Shown here: one piece after another, positions 1 through 7,888 of the stretch | Layout of the letters: each line of letters opens with the position of its first letter | Numbering within the stretch: the first letter of the stretch is position 1 | Source: Flavobacteriales bacterium | GTDB taxonomy: Bacteria > Bacteroidota > Bacteroidia > Flavobacteriales_F > PHOS-HE28 | Direction of reading: 5' to 3' | NCBI GenBank assembly: GCA_030584065.1 | Contig: CP129489.1 | Location: forward strand, 644,640-708,639 | Length of the DNA: 64,000 bases | Notes under the pieces: generated by a model | What the model was told of the DNA's origin: nothing | The model's database searches: none | The model's input: only the letters and a program-made list of their open reading frames with translations | Program-made: the position numbers and the translations under genes

Positions 1-763
1 CCGGGTCGAGCCAGAGGTCGAGCCGGAGACCGTTGCCATCGATGGGTTCGGCGCGCAGGTGGTCGCCGTCGTCGGGTCCTGCGCTCGCGGCCACCATGCG
101 CACGGTGTAATGCTGGCGCAGCTGGCGGCCGCTGGTGAAGCTGAGCGGTGAGACGGGCAAGCGGCCGTTTCCGCCGAATGGGTCGAGCAGGAGCAGCGCG
201 CCGGCGGTGTTGAAGTTGATGAAGTGGCGGTCCTCCTTGGGCGCGATGCCGATGCGCCCCTGCTTGATGGCCAGCGAGCGGAGACCGCCGCCACGGTATT
301 GGGCGGTGTAGCAGGCCTGAAGCCGCTCCACGGGCTCGCCGTCGCTGTGGGTCTGCAGGTTGTAGTAGGCCTTGGCCTTGGCCTCAGGCGCGCGCCTTAG
401 CCGGCCAGCCGCCCTTGCCACCCGCTTGTAGAGGTCGGCTTCCGGCCTCACCTCCAGCGCGGCCAGTTCCACGGGGCTGCGGGTGAGCGCGATGCTGGCG
501 CCATGGAGCGCGGCGCTGAACGGCAGCCGAACGGTGCGGTAGCCCACGTAGGAGATGCGCAGGCTGTCACGGCCGGTGCGGAGGGCCAGCGCGAAGGCGC
601 CGTCGGCATTGGTGATGGTGCCGCTGCCCGTGCCGATGATGGCCACGGTGGCGTGCATGAGGGGGGCGCCCGTAGAGGCGTCCACCACGCGGGCGGCGAT
701 GCGCTCCTGGGCGCCGGCCAGCAGGGGCCAGGCGGCAATCGGCAGCAGCAGCAGGCGCAGCAT
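1..763 (-). CDS. Carboxypeptidase-regulatory-like domain protein, secreted or outer membrane (C-terminus cut by window edge)
   Basis: This minus-strand reading frame is open to the left window edge, giving 254 visible residues. It begins with a signal peptide (MLRLLLLPIAAWPLLAGAQ), then a carboxypeptidase-D-like regulatory domain at about residues 22-95 with the usual order ARVVDASTGAPL, GTITNADGAFAL and ISYVGYRT. That module is common at the N-terminus of Bacteroidota outer-membrane proteins (TonB-dependent receptors and DUF5686-type proteins). The following part (KAKAYYNLQTHSDGEPVERLQACY) resembles the post-domain region of DUF5686-like proteins, but this is from memory. A TACCTTCA element four bases before the ATG supports the start. 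Confidence 0.75.
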   Translation of the reverse strand, partial: MLRLLLLPIAAWPLLAGAQERIAARVVDASTGAPLMHATVAIIGTGSGTITNADGAFALALRTGRDSLRISYVGYRTVRLPFSAALHGASIALTRSPVELAALEVRPEADLYKRVARAAGRLRRAPEAKAKAYYNLQTHSDGEPVERLQACYTAQYRGGGLRSLAIKQGRIGIAPKEDRHFINFNTAGALLLLDPFGGNGRLPVSPLSFTSGRQLRQHYTVRMVAASAGPDDGDHLRAEPIDGNGLRLDLWLDP

Positions 764-767
764 GCGC

Positions 768-775
768 TGAAGGTA
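768..775 (-). promoter_or_regulatory. -7 promoter-like element
   Basis: TACCTTCA on the minus strand, four bases before the ATG at 763; this spacing implies a nearly leaderless transcript. Confidence 0.45.
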
Positions 776-799
776 GGGCCGTGCTTCGGGCGCCCGCCT

Positions 800-807
800 C
801 ATCTTCG
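800..807 (+). promoter_or_regulatory. -7 promoter-like element of the EamA gene
   Basis: CATCTTCG, five bases before a GTG at 813. Its last G coincides with the alternative GTG at 807, so the element favours 813 as the start. Confidence 0.3.
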
Positions 808-812
808 TGGCC

Positions 813-1733
813 GTGCCCGCTGCCCCTTCCCGCCTCAAGGTCGTTCTCGCCTTCACAGCCATCTACCTCATCTGGGGCAGCACCTATTACGGCATCAAGG
901 AGGCGCTCACGGGCTTCCCGCCCTTCATGCTCGGCGGCCTGCGCTTCGCGCTGGCCAGCGCCATCATGTTCGGCATGGCCAGGGTCCAAGGCCTGGCGGT
1001 GATCCCTGAGAGCGGCCTGTGGAAGGCGCTGGTGGTGGGCTTCCTGCTGCTCTTCGTCGGCAACGGCGCGGTGGTGTGGGCGCAGCAGACGGTGCCCAGC
1101 AGCGTTGCGGCCATCGCCATCGCCGTGGCGCCGCTCTCGTTCACGCTCATCGACAGGCCGCAGTGGGGCGTCAACTTCCGCAGCCCGGCCACGCTCGTGG
1201 GCATCGCGGCCGGCATCGCGGGCGTGTGGCTGCTCTTCCGCGAGCGGCTCGGCGCGCAGGTCACGGAGGCGGGCTTCGAGGCCGAGGCCACGGCCATCGC
1301 GGTGCTGGCGCTGGGCATCCTCGCGTGGCCGGCCGGCTCGGTGTGGAGCAAGTACAACCCGGTGCGGCTCTCGAACACGGCCAACAGCGCGTGGCAGATG
1401 CTCACCGGCGCAGCATGCTTCCTGGCCGTGAGCGCGGCGCGCGGCGAATGGGAGGGCTTCTCCTTCGCCGCGGTGCCCCTGAACGCGTGGATAGCCGAGG
1501 CCTACCTGGTGGTGTTCGGCAGCATCATCGGCTTCAGTGCCTACGTGTGGCTGCTGAGCGTAAGGCCAGCCACGCAGGTGAGCACCTATGCCTACGTGAA
1601 CCCGGTTGTGGCGGTGCTGCTCGGCGTGTCGCTCGGCGACGAGCGGCTCGGGGCGAGCGAGATCATCGGCCTCGGCGTGATCCTCGCCGGCGTGCTGCTG
1701 ATCAACTGGGCGCGCCGGCGGGGCCAGCGCTGA
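813..1733 (+). CDS. EamA/DMT-superfamily transporter
   Basis: About 306 residues with ten predicted membrane helices arranged as two EamA repeats (about 8-135 and 155-300). The first helix carries IYLIWGSTYYGIKEAL, a form typical of EamA proteins, and the second repeat has the matching YAYVNPVVAVLLG. Such proteins are inner-membrane exporters of amino acids or other metabolites; the substrate cannot be read here. The start is a GTG at 813 or 807; ATG is absent. The gene ends four bases before the convergent receiver-Crp gene, with no terminator hairpin seen between them. Confidence 0.88.
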   Translation: MPAAPSRLKVVLAFTAIYLIWGSTYYGIKEALTGFPPFMLGGLRFALASAIMFGMARVQGLAVIPESGLWKALVVGFLLLFVGNGAVVWAQQTVPSSVAAIAIAVAPLSFTLIDRPQWGVNFRSPATLVGIAAGIAGVWLLFRERLGAQVTEAGFEAEATAIAVLALGILAWPAGSVWSKYNPVRLSNTANSAWQMLTGAACFLAVSAARGEWEGFSFAAVPLNAWIAEAYLVVFGSIIGFSAYVWLLSVRPATQVSTYAYVNPVVAVLLGVSLGDERLGASEIIGLGVILAGVLLINWARRRGQR

Positions 1734-1737
1734 GCGT

Positions 1738-2799
1738 TCAGCGGCTGGCCATCTGCTCGAGCTTGGCCTTGTTTCGGATGGCGATGTCGCGCCCGTGCGT
1801 CTCGATGAGGCCGTCCTCCTTGAGCTCGGTGAGGCAGCGGATGAGCGATTCCGTGGCGGTGCCCACCACGGTGGCGAGGTCCTCGCGGCTGATGCGCAGG
1901 CCCAGGCCCTGGTCCTGGCGGTCGGCGTAGCGCGCCTGGATGCGGAGCAGCGCCTGGGCCACGCGCTGGCGCACGCTCGCATAGGCGAGCTGCAGCAGGT
2001 GCTGCTCCTTCTCCTTCACGTCGCGCGCCAGCATCTTGATGAAGCGGATGCTCACGTCGCGGTTGCGGAAGAGCAGGGCCAGCAGGTCCTCGCGCGGCAC
2101 CAGCGCAACCTCGCAGGGCTCCAGGGTCTCGGCAGCCTCGAGGGCATGCCCGCCCTCGAGCAGGCCCATGTAGCCCACGAAGTCGCCCGGGCCATGGAGA
2201 CCGGTGACGAACTCCTTCCCGTCATTGTTGATCTTGAAGGTGCGCACCTTGCCGGAGATGAGGTAGGGGATGTAGCGGAGCTCGTCGCCCTCGTGGAAGA
2301 GCATCTCCTTCACGGGGAGCTTGCGGGTCTTGCGGTCGCGGCTCAGGTCCTGCAGCGCCTCCATGCCGCGGGCCTGCTCCATGAAGGAGTTGAGGCCCGC
2401 CAGGCCATTGTCGAATCCCTTGCGGAAGAGCTCGCTGCGCTTCAGCCGCCCTTCGATGGCGTTGAGCAGCTCGCTCTCCTCGAAGGGCTTGGTGAGGTAA
2501 TCGTCCGCGCCCAGCTCCATGCCCTTGCGCACGTCGCCGCGCTCGGCCTTCGCGCTGAGGAAGATGAAGGGGAGCTCGGCGGTGGCCGGGTCCTTGCCCA
2601 GCAGGTGCAGCACGCTGTAGCCGTCGAGCTCAGGCATCATGATGTCGCAGAGCACCAGATCGGGCTTCTCCTTGCGGGCCAGCTCCACGCCGCGTCGGCC
2701 GTTCTCGGCCTTCACCACGCGGTAGTTGGCCAGTTCGAGGATCTCGGCCGTGTTGTCGCGCATATCGGGATCGTCTTCGATCAGGAGGATGGTTCTCAT
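1738..2799 (-). CDS. Response regulator with receiver domain fused to a Crp/Fnr-type DNA-binding module
   Basis: The 353 residues hold three parts. Residues 1-122 are a receiver (DD near 9, phospho-acceptor in LVLCDIMMPELDG, K in YLTKPF). Residues about 150-265 are a cyclic-nucleotide-binding-type barrel (GKVRTFKINNDGKEF, HGPGDFVGYMG). The C-terminal winged helix (ISREDLATVVG then TATESLIRCL) is of the Crp type; its helix has E-xxx-R as in FNR. Receivers normally carry OmpR or LuxR outputs, so the Crp output is uncommon. The start overlaps the stop of the kinase gene (ATGA), so the two are a cognate pair. The 4Fe-4S cysteines of FNR are not present. Confidence 0.9.
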   Translation of the reverse strand: MRTILLIEDDPDMRDNTAEILELANYRVVKAENGRRGVELARKEKPDLVLCDIMMPELDGYSVLHLLGKDPATAELPFIFLSAKAERGDVRKGMELGADDYLTKPFEESELLNAIEGRLKRSELFRKGFDNGLAGLNSFMEQARGMEALQDLSRDRKTRKLPVKEMLFHEGDELRYIPYLISGKVRTFKINNDGKEFVTGLHGPGDFVGYMGLLEGGHALEAAETLEPCEVALVPREDLLALLFRNRDVSIRFIKMLARDVKEKEQHLLQLAYASVRQRVAQALLRIQARYADRQDQGLGLRISREDLATVVGTATESLIRCLTELKEDGLIETHGRDIAIRNKAKLEQMASR

Positions 2800-4070
2800 G
2801 GGAGTGAGGGTGCGTCGGGGTTCTTGACAGGTGCGTTGGCGATGCGCTGGGGCAGCTCGGCGGAGAAGATCGTCTCGCCCGGCCGGCTGGTGAAGGCGAT
2901 GGTGCCGCCCATCAGGTCGAGGTAGCGCTTAACGATGTTGAGGCCCAGGCCCGTGCCTTGGATGGTCATCACGTTGCTGCCGCGGAAGAAGCGGTCGAAG
3001 AGGTGCTGCTGATCCTCGGCCGGGATGCCCATGCCGTGGTCGGTGACGGTGAGGCGGAGCCGGCCTTCCCCGATGGCGGAATGCAGCCGGATGGCGGTGT
3101 GCTCGGGACTGTACTTCACGGCATTGCTCACCAGGTTGGTGATGATGTGCCCGAGCATCTGCGGGTCGGTGAGCACCATGCGGTCGTCGCCGGCATGGTC
3201 GTAGTCGATGGATTGGCCGGTCTTGGCCAGGCCGCGCAGCTCCTCGATCTGCTCGATGCACTGGTGCACGATGTCGATCTCGGCGGGCTGCACCTGCACG
3301 ATGCCCTGCTCGATGCGCTCGAGGGAGAGGAACTCGTTGAGCATGGCGGTGAGCTCGCGCACCTTGCCGCGGATGCGCTTCACGTGCTTGCCCACGCGCT
3401 CGTCCTCGCCCGCGTAGCGCCCGATGAGGTCCACGCTGCCCATGATGGTGCTGAGCGGCGTGCGGAACTCGTGGCTGGCCATGGCCACGAAGCGGCTCTT
3501 GAGCGCGTGCAGCTCGCGCTCCTTGTCCAGCGCGCGGCGCAGCCCGCCCTCGGCTTCGCGCAGCTCGGCGGTGCGCTGCTCCACGCGGTCCTCCAGCTCC
3601 TGGTTGGCGCGCACCAGCTGGTCCTCGGCCATGCGTCGCAGGGTGATGTCGGTGACCAGGGCCATCACGTAGCGCTTGCCGCCGACGTCGAAGTGGTTCA
3701 GGCTCACCTCCACGGGGAACACGCTGCCATCCTGCCGGCGGCCCTTGAGCTCCAGGCCGCGGCCCATGGCGCGCTGCACGGGCTTCCTGTTGTAGGCCTC
3801 GCGGTGCGCATGGTGGCGGGTCCGCATGGCCTCGGGCAGCAGGTCCTCGATGGAGGCGCCGATCAGGCCCTCGGGCCCGTAGCCGAACATGCGGCCCAGG
3901 CTGGGGTTCTGCATGATGATGCGGCCTGAGGCATCCACCACCACCAGCCCTTCAGCTGCGGTCATGAACAGCAGCTCGCAGACGCGGTTGGCGTCTGAGT
4001 CGGCGAAGAGGCCGTCGGCGCTGCGCAGCATGCCGGCAAGATAGGTGGGGTGACCGCCCGGTGCACTCAT
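2796..4070 (-). CDS. PAS-domain sensor histidine kinase
   Basis: About 424 residues, no membrane segment. The PAS domain spans about 28-145 (EGLVVVDASGRIIMQNPS, MFGYGPEGLIG, RRQDGSVFPVEVSL), followed by a short coiled coil, a HisKA domain with the phospho-acceptor in ASHEFRTPL, and a HATPase with NLVSNAVKY, DHGMGIP and GTGLGLNIV. The PAS domain looks like that of FixL in outline, but the haem-ligating histidine position is not a histidine, so haem sensing is not supported. The start at 4070 is chosen because it makes an ATGA overlap with the cupin gene; it also overlaps the regulator gene downstream by four bases. Confidence 0.9.
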   Translation of the reverse strand: MSAPGGHPTYLAGMLRSADGLFADSDANRVCELLFMTAAEGLVVVDASGRIIMQNPSLGRMFGYGPEGLIGASIEDLLPEAMRTRHHAHREAYNRKPVQRAMGRGLELKGRRQDGSVFPVEVSLNHFDVGGKRYVMALVTDITLRRMAEDQLVRANQELEDRVEQRTAELREAEGGLRRALDKERELHALKSRFVAMASHEFRTPLSTIMGSVDLIGRYAGEDERVGKHVKRIRGKVRELTAMLNEFLSLERIEQGIVQVQPAEIDIVHQCIEQIEELRGLAKTGQSIDYDHAGDDRMVLTDPQMLGHIITNLVSNAVKYSPEHTAIRLHSAIGEGRLRLTVTDHGMGIPAEDQQHLFDRFFRGSNVMTIQGTGLGLNIVKRYLDLMGGTIAFTSRPGETIFSAELPQRIANAPVKNPDAPSLP

Positions 4071-4591
4071 CGCGGCGGACCGGCGGGTCCGACGCTCACG
4101 ATGCCCGTGCGCTCGTCGTAGACGCGCCACTTGCTCATGGGCCGCGCATACAGGTTGAGCGTTACGGCGCGGCCCGGGCCGGGATTGATGAAGCGATGGA
4201 TGGAGTTGCCGTTGGTCAGCGAATCGTCCGCGCCGGGCCGCAGGTGCTTCTCCTGCAGCAGGCGCAGGCCGCCCTCGCTGATGGGTGCGTAGCGCTCCTC
4301 CACCACCTCGCCCATCACCGGATGGATCCAGGCGGTCTGGCTGTCGTAGTCGTGGATGCTGGTGCGCTGGCCCGGCTCGTAGCAGATCACCAGCAGCTCG
4401 AAGTACTCGTTGCGGTGGATGCAGGTGCGCGTATAATGCCTGCTGTTCCAGCGGAAGTAGGGCTCCAGGTCGCGCGTGGGCACCTCGTAGCGCTCCAGGA
4501 TGGCACCATAGGCCGAAGGGTCGCGCTGGCGCAGGAGCTCCCGCACCAGTTCATTGATCGATTCGATGGGCTTCGGTGACATGACCGCCAC
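4067..4591 (-). CDS. Cysteine-dioxygenase-like cupin with a substituted metal ligand
   Basis: The 174 residues match the type I cysteine dioxygenase family throughout: RNEYFELLVICYEPGQ, SIHDYDSQTAWIHPVMGEV, IHRFINP and LNLYARP. The family oxidises cysteine (or 3-mercaptopropionate) to the sulfinate using Fe(II) held by three histidines, the first two in an HxH motif. Here the motif reads H80-D81-Y82, so the second ligand is tyrosine (codon TAC at 4346-4348), while H80 and H132 remain. Activity may be lost or altered. The GTG start at 4591 has an alternative ATG at 4582. It leads the operon with the PAS kinase and receiver-Crp regulator, which is unusual company for this enzyme. Confidence 0.82.
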   Translation of the reverse strand: MAVMSPKPIESINELVRELLRQRDPSAYGAILERYEVPTRDLEPYFRWNSRHYTRTCIHRNEYFELLVICYEPGQRTSIHDYDSQTAWIHPVMGEVVEERYAPISEGGLRLLQEKHLRPGADDSLTNGNSIHRFINPGPGRAVTLNLYARPMSKWRVYDERTGIVSVGPAGPPR

Positions 4592-4611
4592 GCGCGGATG
4601 ACGCGGCTCGG

Positions 4612-4619
4612 CGAAACTA
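4612..4619 (-). promoter_or_regulatory. -7 element of the cupin-kinase-regulator operon
   Basis: TAGTTTCG on the minus strand, 20 bases before the GTG start. Its last G is 36.5 bp from the centre of the palindrome at 4642-4655, the spacing also seen before ccoI. Confidence 0.5.
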
Positions 4620-4641
4620 TTGGGGCGGTCAGCGGCCGTGC

Positions 4642-4655
4642 CTGACGTATGTCAG
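4642..4655. promoter_or_regulatory. Crp/Fnr-type operator CTGAC-GTAT-GTCAG
   Basis: A perfect inverted repeat of two five-base arms with a four-base spacer, the geometry of FNR boxes (TTGAT-N4-ATCAA) with a different outer base pattern. It lies between the divergent cupin operon and crp-like gene. It sits at a class II activator distance from the cupin -7 element and 36.5 bp before the ATG of the regulator at 4685. Confidence 0.6.
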
Positions 4656-4672
4656 TCGTCAGCGGGTGTCAT

Positions 4673-4680
4673 TAGCTTGC
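4673..4680 (+). promoter_or_regulatory. -7 promoter-like element of the Crp/Fnr gene
   Basis: TAGCTTGC, four bases before the ATG at 4685; weaker than other copies (TTG in place of TTTG). Confidence 0.35.
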
Positions 4681-4684
4681 GGCC

Positions 4685-5290
4685 ATGTTCAAGACCGAGG
4701 AACTCGCCCGTGCCGTGGAGCGGGAGGGCGTGCGCCGCAAGCTGGCAGCGGGGGAGGTGCTCATGACGGTGGGCGAGCCCATCACGCATATCCCCATCGT
4801 GCTCTCCGGCAGCCTGCGGATACTGGCGCAGAACGCCAGCGGCCAGGAGCGCTTCCTCTACCACATCATGCCGGGGGAGTCGTGCGCCATGAGCCTCACC
4901 TGCTGCATCGGCCACCAGCCGAGCCCCGTGGTGGCGGTGGTGGAGGAGGATGCCGAGCTGCTGATGATCCCCGCACGGTTCATGGAGGAGTGGATGGCCT
5001 ACCCGGAATGGCGCCGCTTCGTTAGCGATACGCAGAACCAGCGGTTCAATGAGCTCCTGGAGACGATCGAGGTGGTGGCCTTCTCGCGGCTCGATGAGCA
5101 ACTGTGGAAGTACCTGGTGAAACGCGTGCAGGCCACGGGCGAGCACGTGATCCGGGCCACGCACCAGGAGGTGGCGCAGGAACTGAACTCCCCCCGCGAG
5201 GTGATCACCCGCCTGCTGCATCAATTGGCGGCCAAGGGCCGCGTGAAGCTCTCCCGTGGCGCCATCACGGTGGTGAGCACGGCGGCCTGA
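4685..5290 (+). CDS. Crp/Fnr-family transcriptional regulator
   Basis: 201 residues: an N-terminal effector barrel (about 10-115; PIVLSGSLRIL, HIMPGESCAMSLTCC) and a C-terminal winged helix (about 140-200; ATHQEVAQELN then SPREVITRLL). The recognition helix has R-E-xxx-R, the arrangement used by CRP to read TGA-containing half sites. There is a cluster of cysteines (C66, C71, C72), which differs from the FNR iron-sulfur pattern. It stands next to the cbb3 oxidase locus and faces the palindrome at 4642-4655, so it is the first candidate for the regulator that binds CTGAC-N4-GTCAG, though the receiver-Crp protein is an alternative. Confidence 0.88.
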   Translation: MFKTEELARAVEREGVRRKLAAGEVLMTVGEPITHIPIVLSGSLRILAQNASGQERFLYHIMPGESCAMSLTCCIGHQPSPVVAVVEEDAELLMIPARFMEEWMAYPEWRRFVSDTQNQRFNELLETIEVVAFSRLDEQLWKYLVKRVQATGEHVIRATHQEVAQELNSPREVITRLLHQLAAKGRVKLSRGAITVVSTAA

Positions 5291-5300
5291 CCCGGCCGGT

Positions 5301-6005
5301 TCAGTGGCATTCCGCCGCTGCCGCACCCACGGGCGGTGCTGCAGGGCTGAGGTAAGGGATGCCCAGGTCGAGGCCGCGGAGCACGAGCAGCAGCGCCACT
5401 GCGCCCACCAGCACAGGCGCGGCGCGGCGCAGCCCCAGGCGGAAGCCCGGCCCCACCAGCCCGCTTCCCATGCGCAGCCCCACGAGCAGCGGCCAGGTGC
5501 CCAGGCCGAAGAGGAGCATGTAGGCAGCAGCTTCCCACCAGCTGCCCATCGCGGTGGCGCCGATGGCCGCGGCGTAGACGAGGCCGCAGGGGAGCAGGCC
5601 GTTCAGGAGGCCCGTGATCAGGAGCGCTTCCGGTGCGGTGCGGCGCAGGTTGCGCGCCAGCGCCGATTTCAGGCGGCCCACCGCAAGGGTGGCGCGCCCG
5701 GTGGGGTACCAGCGCTCCAGCGCACCCGGCAAAGCCACCGAGAGGAGCAGCACGCCACCCGCGGCGATGGATGCGGCCTGTTGAAGCCCTGCCAAGCGCA
5801 AGCCGTGGCCGAACGCACCGGCTGCCACGCCGATGAGCGCGTAGGTGGCGAGCCGGCCGGCATTGAGCAGCAGCGTGCTGGCTAGCCGTGCGCGCCAGCC
5901 GTTCCCAGGGCTCGGCACGGCCAGCGCGATGGGTCCGCACATGCCCACGCAGTGCGCACTGCCGGCCAGGCCGAGCAGCAGGGCCGTGCCCACCAGCGGA
6001 TTCAT
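5301..6005 (-). CDS. SafE/TauE-like (DsbD_2-type) membrane protein of the cbb3 cluster
   Basis: 234 residues with about six membrane helices. The first helix has SAHCVGMCGPIAL, the H-C-x-G-M-C-G-P motif of the sulfite-exporter TauE/SafE and CcdA-related group; LPCGLVYAA is a second conserved cysteine motif. Members near ccoGH genes are thought to serve copper or thiol handling during cbb3 oxidase assembly. The start at 6005 gives an ATGA overlap with the FixH gene, making it the last gene of the cco transcript. It meets the Crp/Fnr gene tail to tail with ten bases between. Confidence 0.85.
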   Translation of the reverse strand: MNPLVGTALLLGLAGSAHCVGMCGPIALAVPSPGNGWRARLASTLLLNAGRLATYALIGVAAGAFGHGLRLAGLQQAASIAAGGVLLLSVALPGALERWYPTGRATLAVGRLKSALARNLRRTAPEALLITGLLNGLLPCGLVYAAAIGATAMGSWWEAAAYMLLFGLGTWPLLVGLRMGSGLVGPGFRLGLRRAAPVLVGAVALLLVLRGLDLGIPYLSPAAPPVGAAAAECH

Positions 6006-6439
6006 TGGGCCACCAGCTTGTCCGAGCTGTGGTACCGCACGCCGTCGGCCTGCCAATCCAGCGAGGCATCGTAGCGGCCCGGCAGCAGGTCGAGGGCCTC
6101 GGAGGTGAAGTGACCGGTGGAGTCGGCCCGCACCTCCAGGCTCCGGTCGCCGCGGGCATCGTTGGGCCGCATCAGCTGCAGGCTGCCGGTGATGCCCTTG
6201 GCGGCGAGTTCCTGCGGGAACCGGACCTGGATCCGGTCATCTGCGATGGTGAAGGCCACCGGTGCCGAGAGTGCGCTGCTGCGGGCCTGCGCATCGATCC
6301 GGTCCTGGTACTTGAGTTCCTGCGCGTAATAATCGTCGGTCACCAGCGATTCCACATGGCTCGAGGCCTTCCAGAGGAACCAGGCCATCAGCGCCACGAA
6401 GGCGGCTAGGCTCAGGGCGAGGGCTTTTCCCCAGTTCAT
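6002..6439 (-). CDS. ccoH: FixH/CcoH-family cbb3 oxidase accessory protein
   Basis: 145 residues: one N-terminal membrane helix (ALALSLAAFVALMAWFLWKA) followed by a periplasmic beta-rich domain, as in FixH. The conserved VTDDYYAQELKYQDRIDA region near the membrane matches the family. FixH is needed for assembly of the cbb3 oxidase, perhaps with the copper ATPase. It overlaps ccoG by four bases upstream and the SafE-like gene by four bases downstream. Confidence 0.9.
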   Translation of the reverse strand: MNWGKALALSLAAFVALMAWFLWKASSHVESLVTDDYYAQELKYQDRIDAQARSSALSAPVAFTIADDRIQVRFPQELAAKGITGSLQLMRPNDARGDRSLEVRADSTGHFTSEALDLLPGRYDASLDWQADGVRYHSSDKLVAQ

Positions 6440-7887
6440 GTGCCGGGCGGTTTGATCGGTCCTACAAAGGAAGTGGTCACCTCCTCGATCAGGCGGTCGC
6501 CGCTGAATACACCGACGGTCACCCGGGTCTTCATGCCGTCCAGCTGGTCCTTGGGAAGGATGATGAACACCTCGCCGCTGGCCAGCTCTCCGGGCTCAAG
6601 GACGATGGGCTTGCCGATGAGCATCACCTCCCCGGTGCGGTCCATCACCTCGAAGCGGATGGGCAGCTCGTTGGGGGTCTTGTTCACCGTCTTCAGCGCG
6701 TAGAGGTTGCTTATGCGTCCGTCGGGCCGCTCCTGGAAGAGCAGGCCTGGCGTGCGCAGCAGGGTGGTCTCCGTATCGCTGCGCCCCGCGATCATGGCGC
6801 CCAGCACCACGACCAGTGCGAGGAGCACGCCGGTATAGGCCTTCAGCCGCAGGTTGTAGGTGAAGGGTTTCTTGTGGGCGATCTCGTCCTCGCTCGCATA
6901 GCGCACCAGGCCGCGCGGCAGGCCCACGCTGTCCATGATGTGATCGCAGGCGTCGATGCAGGCCGTGCAGTTGATGCACTCCAGCTGGGTGCCGTTCCGG
7001 ATGTCGATGCCTGTGGGGCACACGTGCACGCAGGCCTTGCAGTCGATGCAGTCGCCCTTGCCCACGACGGCGCGGTCTTCCCCTTTGCGCCAGCTGCCGC
7101 GCTGCTCGCCGCGCACGTGGTCGTAGGCGATCACGATGCTCTTGCGGTCGAGCAGCACGCCCTGCAGGCGGCCGTAGGGGCACACTGTGGTGCAGGCTTG
7201 CTCGCGGAAGAAGGCGAAGTTGCCGTAGAACGCACCGGAGAAGCCGAGCATGGCCGCGAGTCCGCCGAGGTGCTGCGTGGGCGGGTCGGTGATGATGCGC
7301 ACGAGCTCCGCGCTCCCCACGATGTACGCGAGGAAGGTATTGCCGATGACGAAGCTGATGCCGAAGAACAGCGCATGCTTCACCGTCTTCCGCCAGGCCT
7401 TGTCGAAGCTCCAAGGCGCCTTGTTCAGGGTCTGCTGGTGCTTCCAATCGCCCTCGATCCAGTATTCGATGCGGCGGAACACGTGCTCCATGAAGACCGT
7501 CTGCGGGCAGATCCATCCGCAGAAGATGCGCCCGAAGGCCACCGTGAACAGCGCCACGAAGACGATGGTGGCGATGAAGCCGATCACGAAGATCAGGAAG
7601 TCCTGCGGCCAGAAGACCTGGCCGAGGAGCACGAACTTCCGATCCAGGATATTGATCATGAGCAGCGGCTCGCCGCCGATGCGGATCCAAGGACCGGCGA
7701 AGAGCAGCGCGAGCAGAGCGTAGGCCAGCCATTGGCGGCGGCTGGTGAACCGCCCGCTCGGCTTCTTCGGGTACACCCAGATGCGCTTGCCGCGCTTGTC
7801 CACGGTGCTGATGGCATCGCGGAAGCTTTCATCGCCGGCTTTCCGGCCTGCGGCATCGCGCCGGATATGGGCGGGTTGCTGGCTCAT
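6436..7887 (-). CDS. ccoG: Cytochrome c oxidase accessory protein CcoG (polyferredoxin)
   Basis: 483 residues. Membrane helices in the first third alternate with iron-sulfur motifs: CGWICPQTVFMEHVFRRIEYW and CTTVCPYGRLQGVLLD, then a ferredoxin domain with CIDCKACVHVCP and CINCTACIDAC near residues 280-310. The C-terminal periplasmic domain is the IgG-like fold found in FixG. CcoG (FixG, RdxA) is a cupric reductase that supplies Cu(I) for the cbb3 oxidase. It lies one base after ccoP. Confidence 0.95.
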   Translation of the reverse strand: MSQQPAHIRRDAAGRKAGDESFRDAISTVDKRGKRIWVYPKKPSGRFTSRRQWLAYALLALLFAGPWIRIGGEPLLMINILDRKFVLLGQVFWPQDFLIFVIGFIATIVFVALFTVAFGRIFCGWICPQTVFMEHVFRRIEYWIEGDWKHQQTLNKAPWSFDKAWRKTVKHALFFGISFVIGNTFLAYIVGSAELVRIITDPPTQHLGGLAAMLGFSGAFYGNFAFFREQACTTVCPYGRLQGVLLDRKSIVIAYDHVRGEQRGSWRKGEDRAVVGKGDCIDCKACVHVCPTGIDIRNGTQLECINCTACIDACDHIMDSVGLPRGLVRYASEDEIAHKKPFTYNLRLKAYTGVLLALVVVLGAMIAGRSDTETTLLRTPGLLFQERPDGRISNLYALKTVNKTPNELPIRFEVMDRTGEVMLIGKPIVLEPGELASGEVFIILPKDQLDGMKTRVTVGVFSGDRLIEEVTTSFVGPIKPPGT

Positions 7888-7888
7888 C

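Noticed and set aside
3600..3990. Haem-binding FixL-type PAS in the kinase at 2796
   Set aside because: The PAS outline is similar, but the position of the proximal histidine is occupied by another residue.
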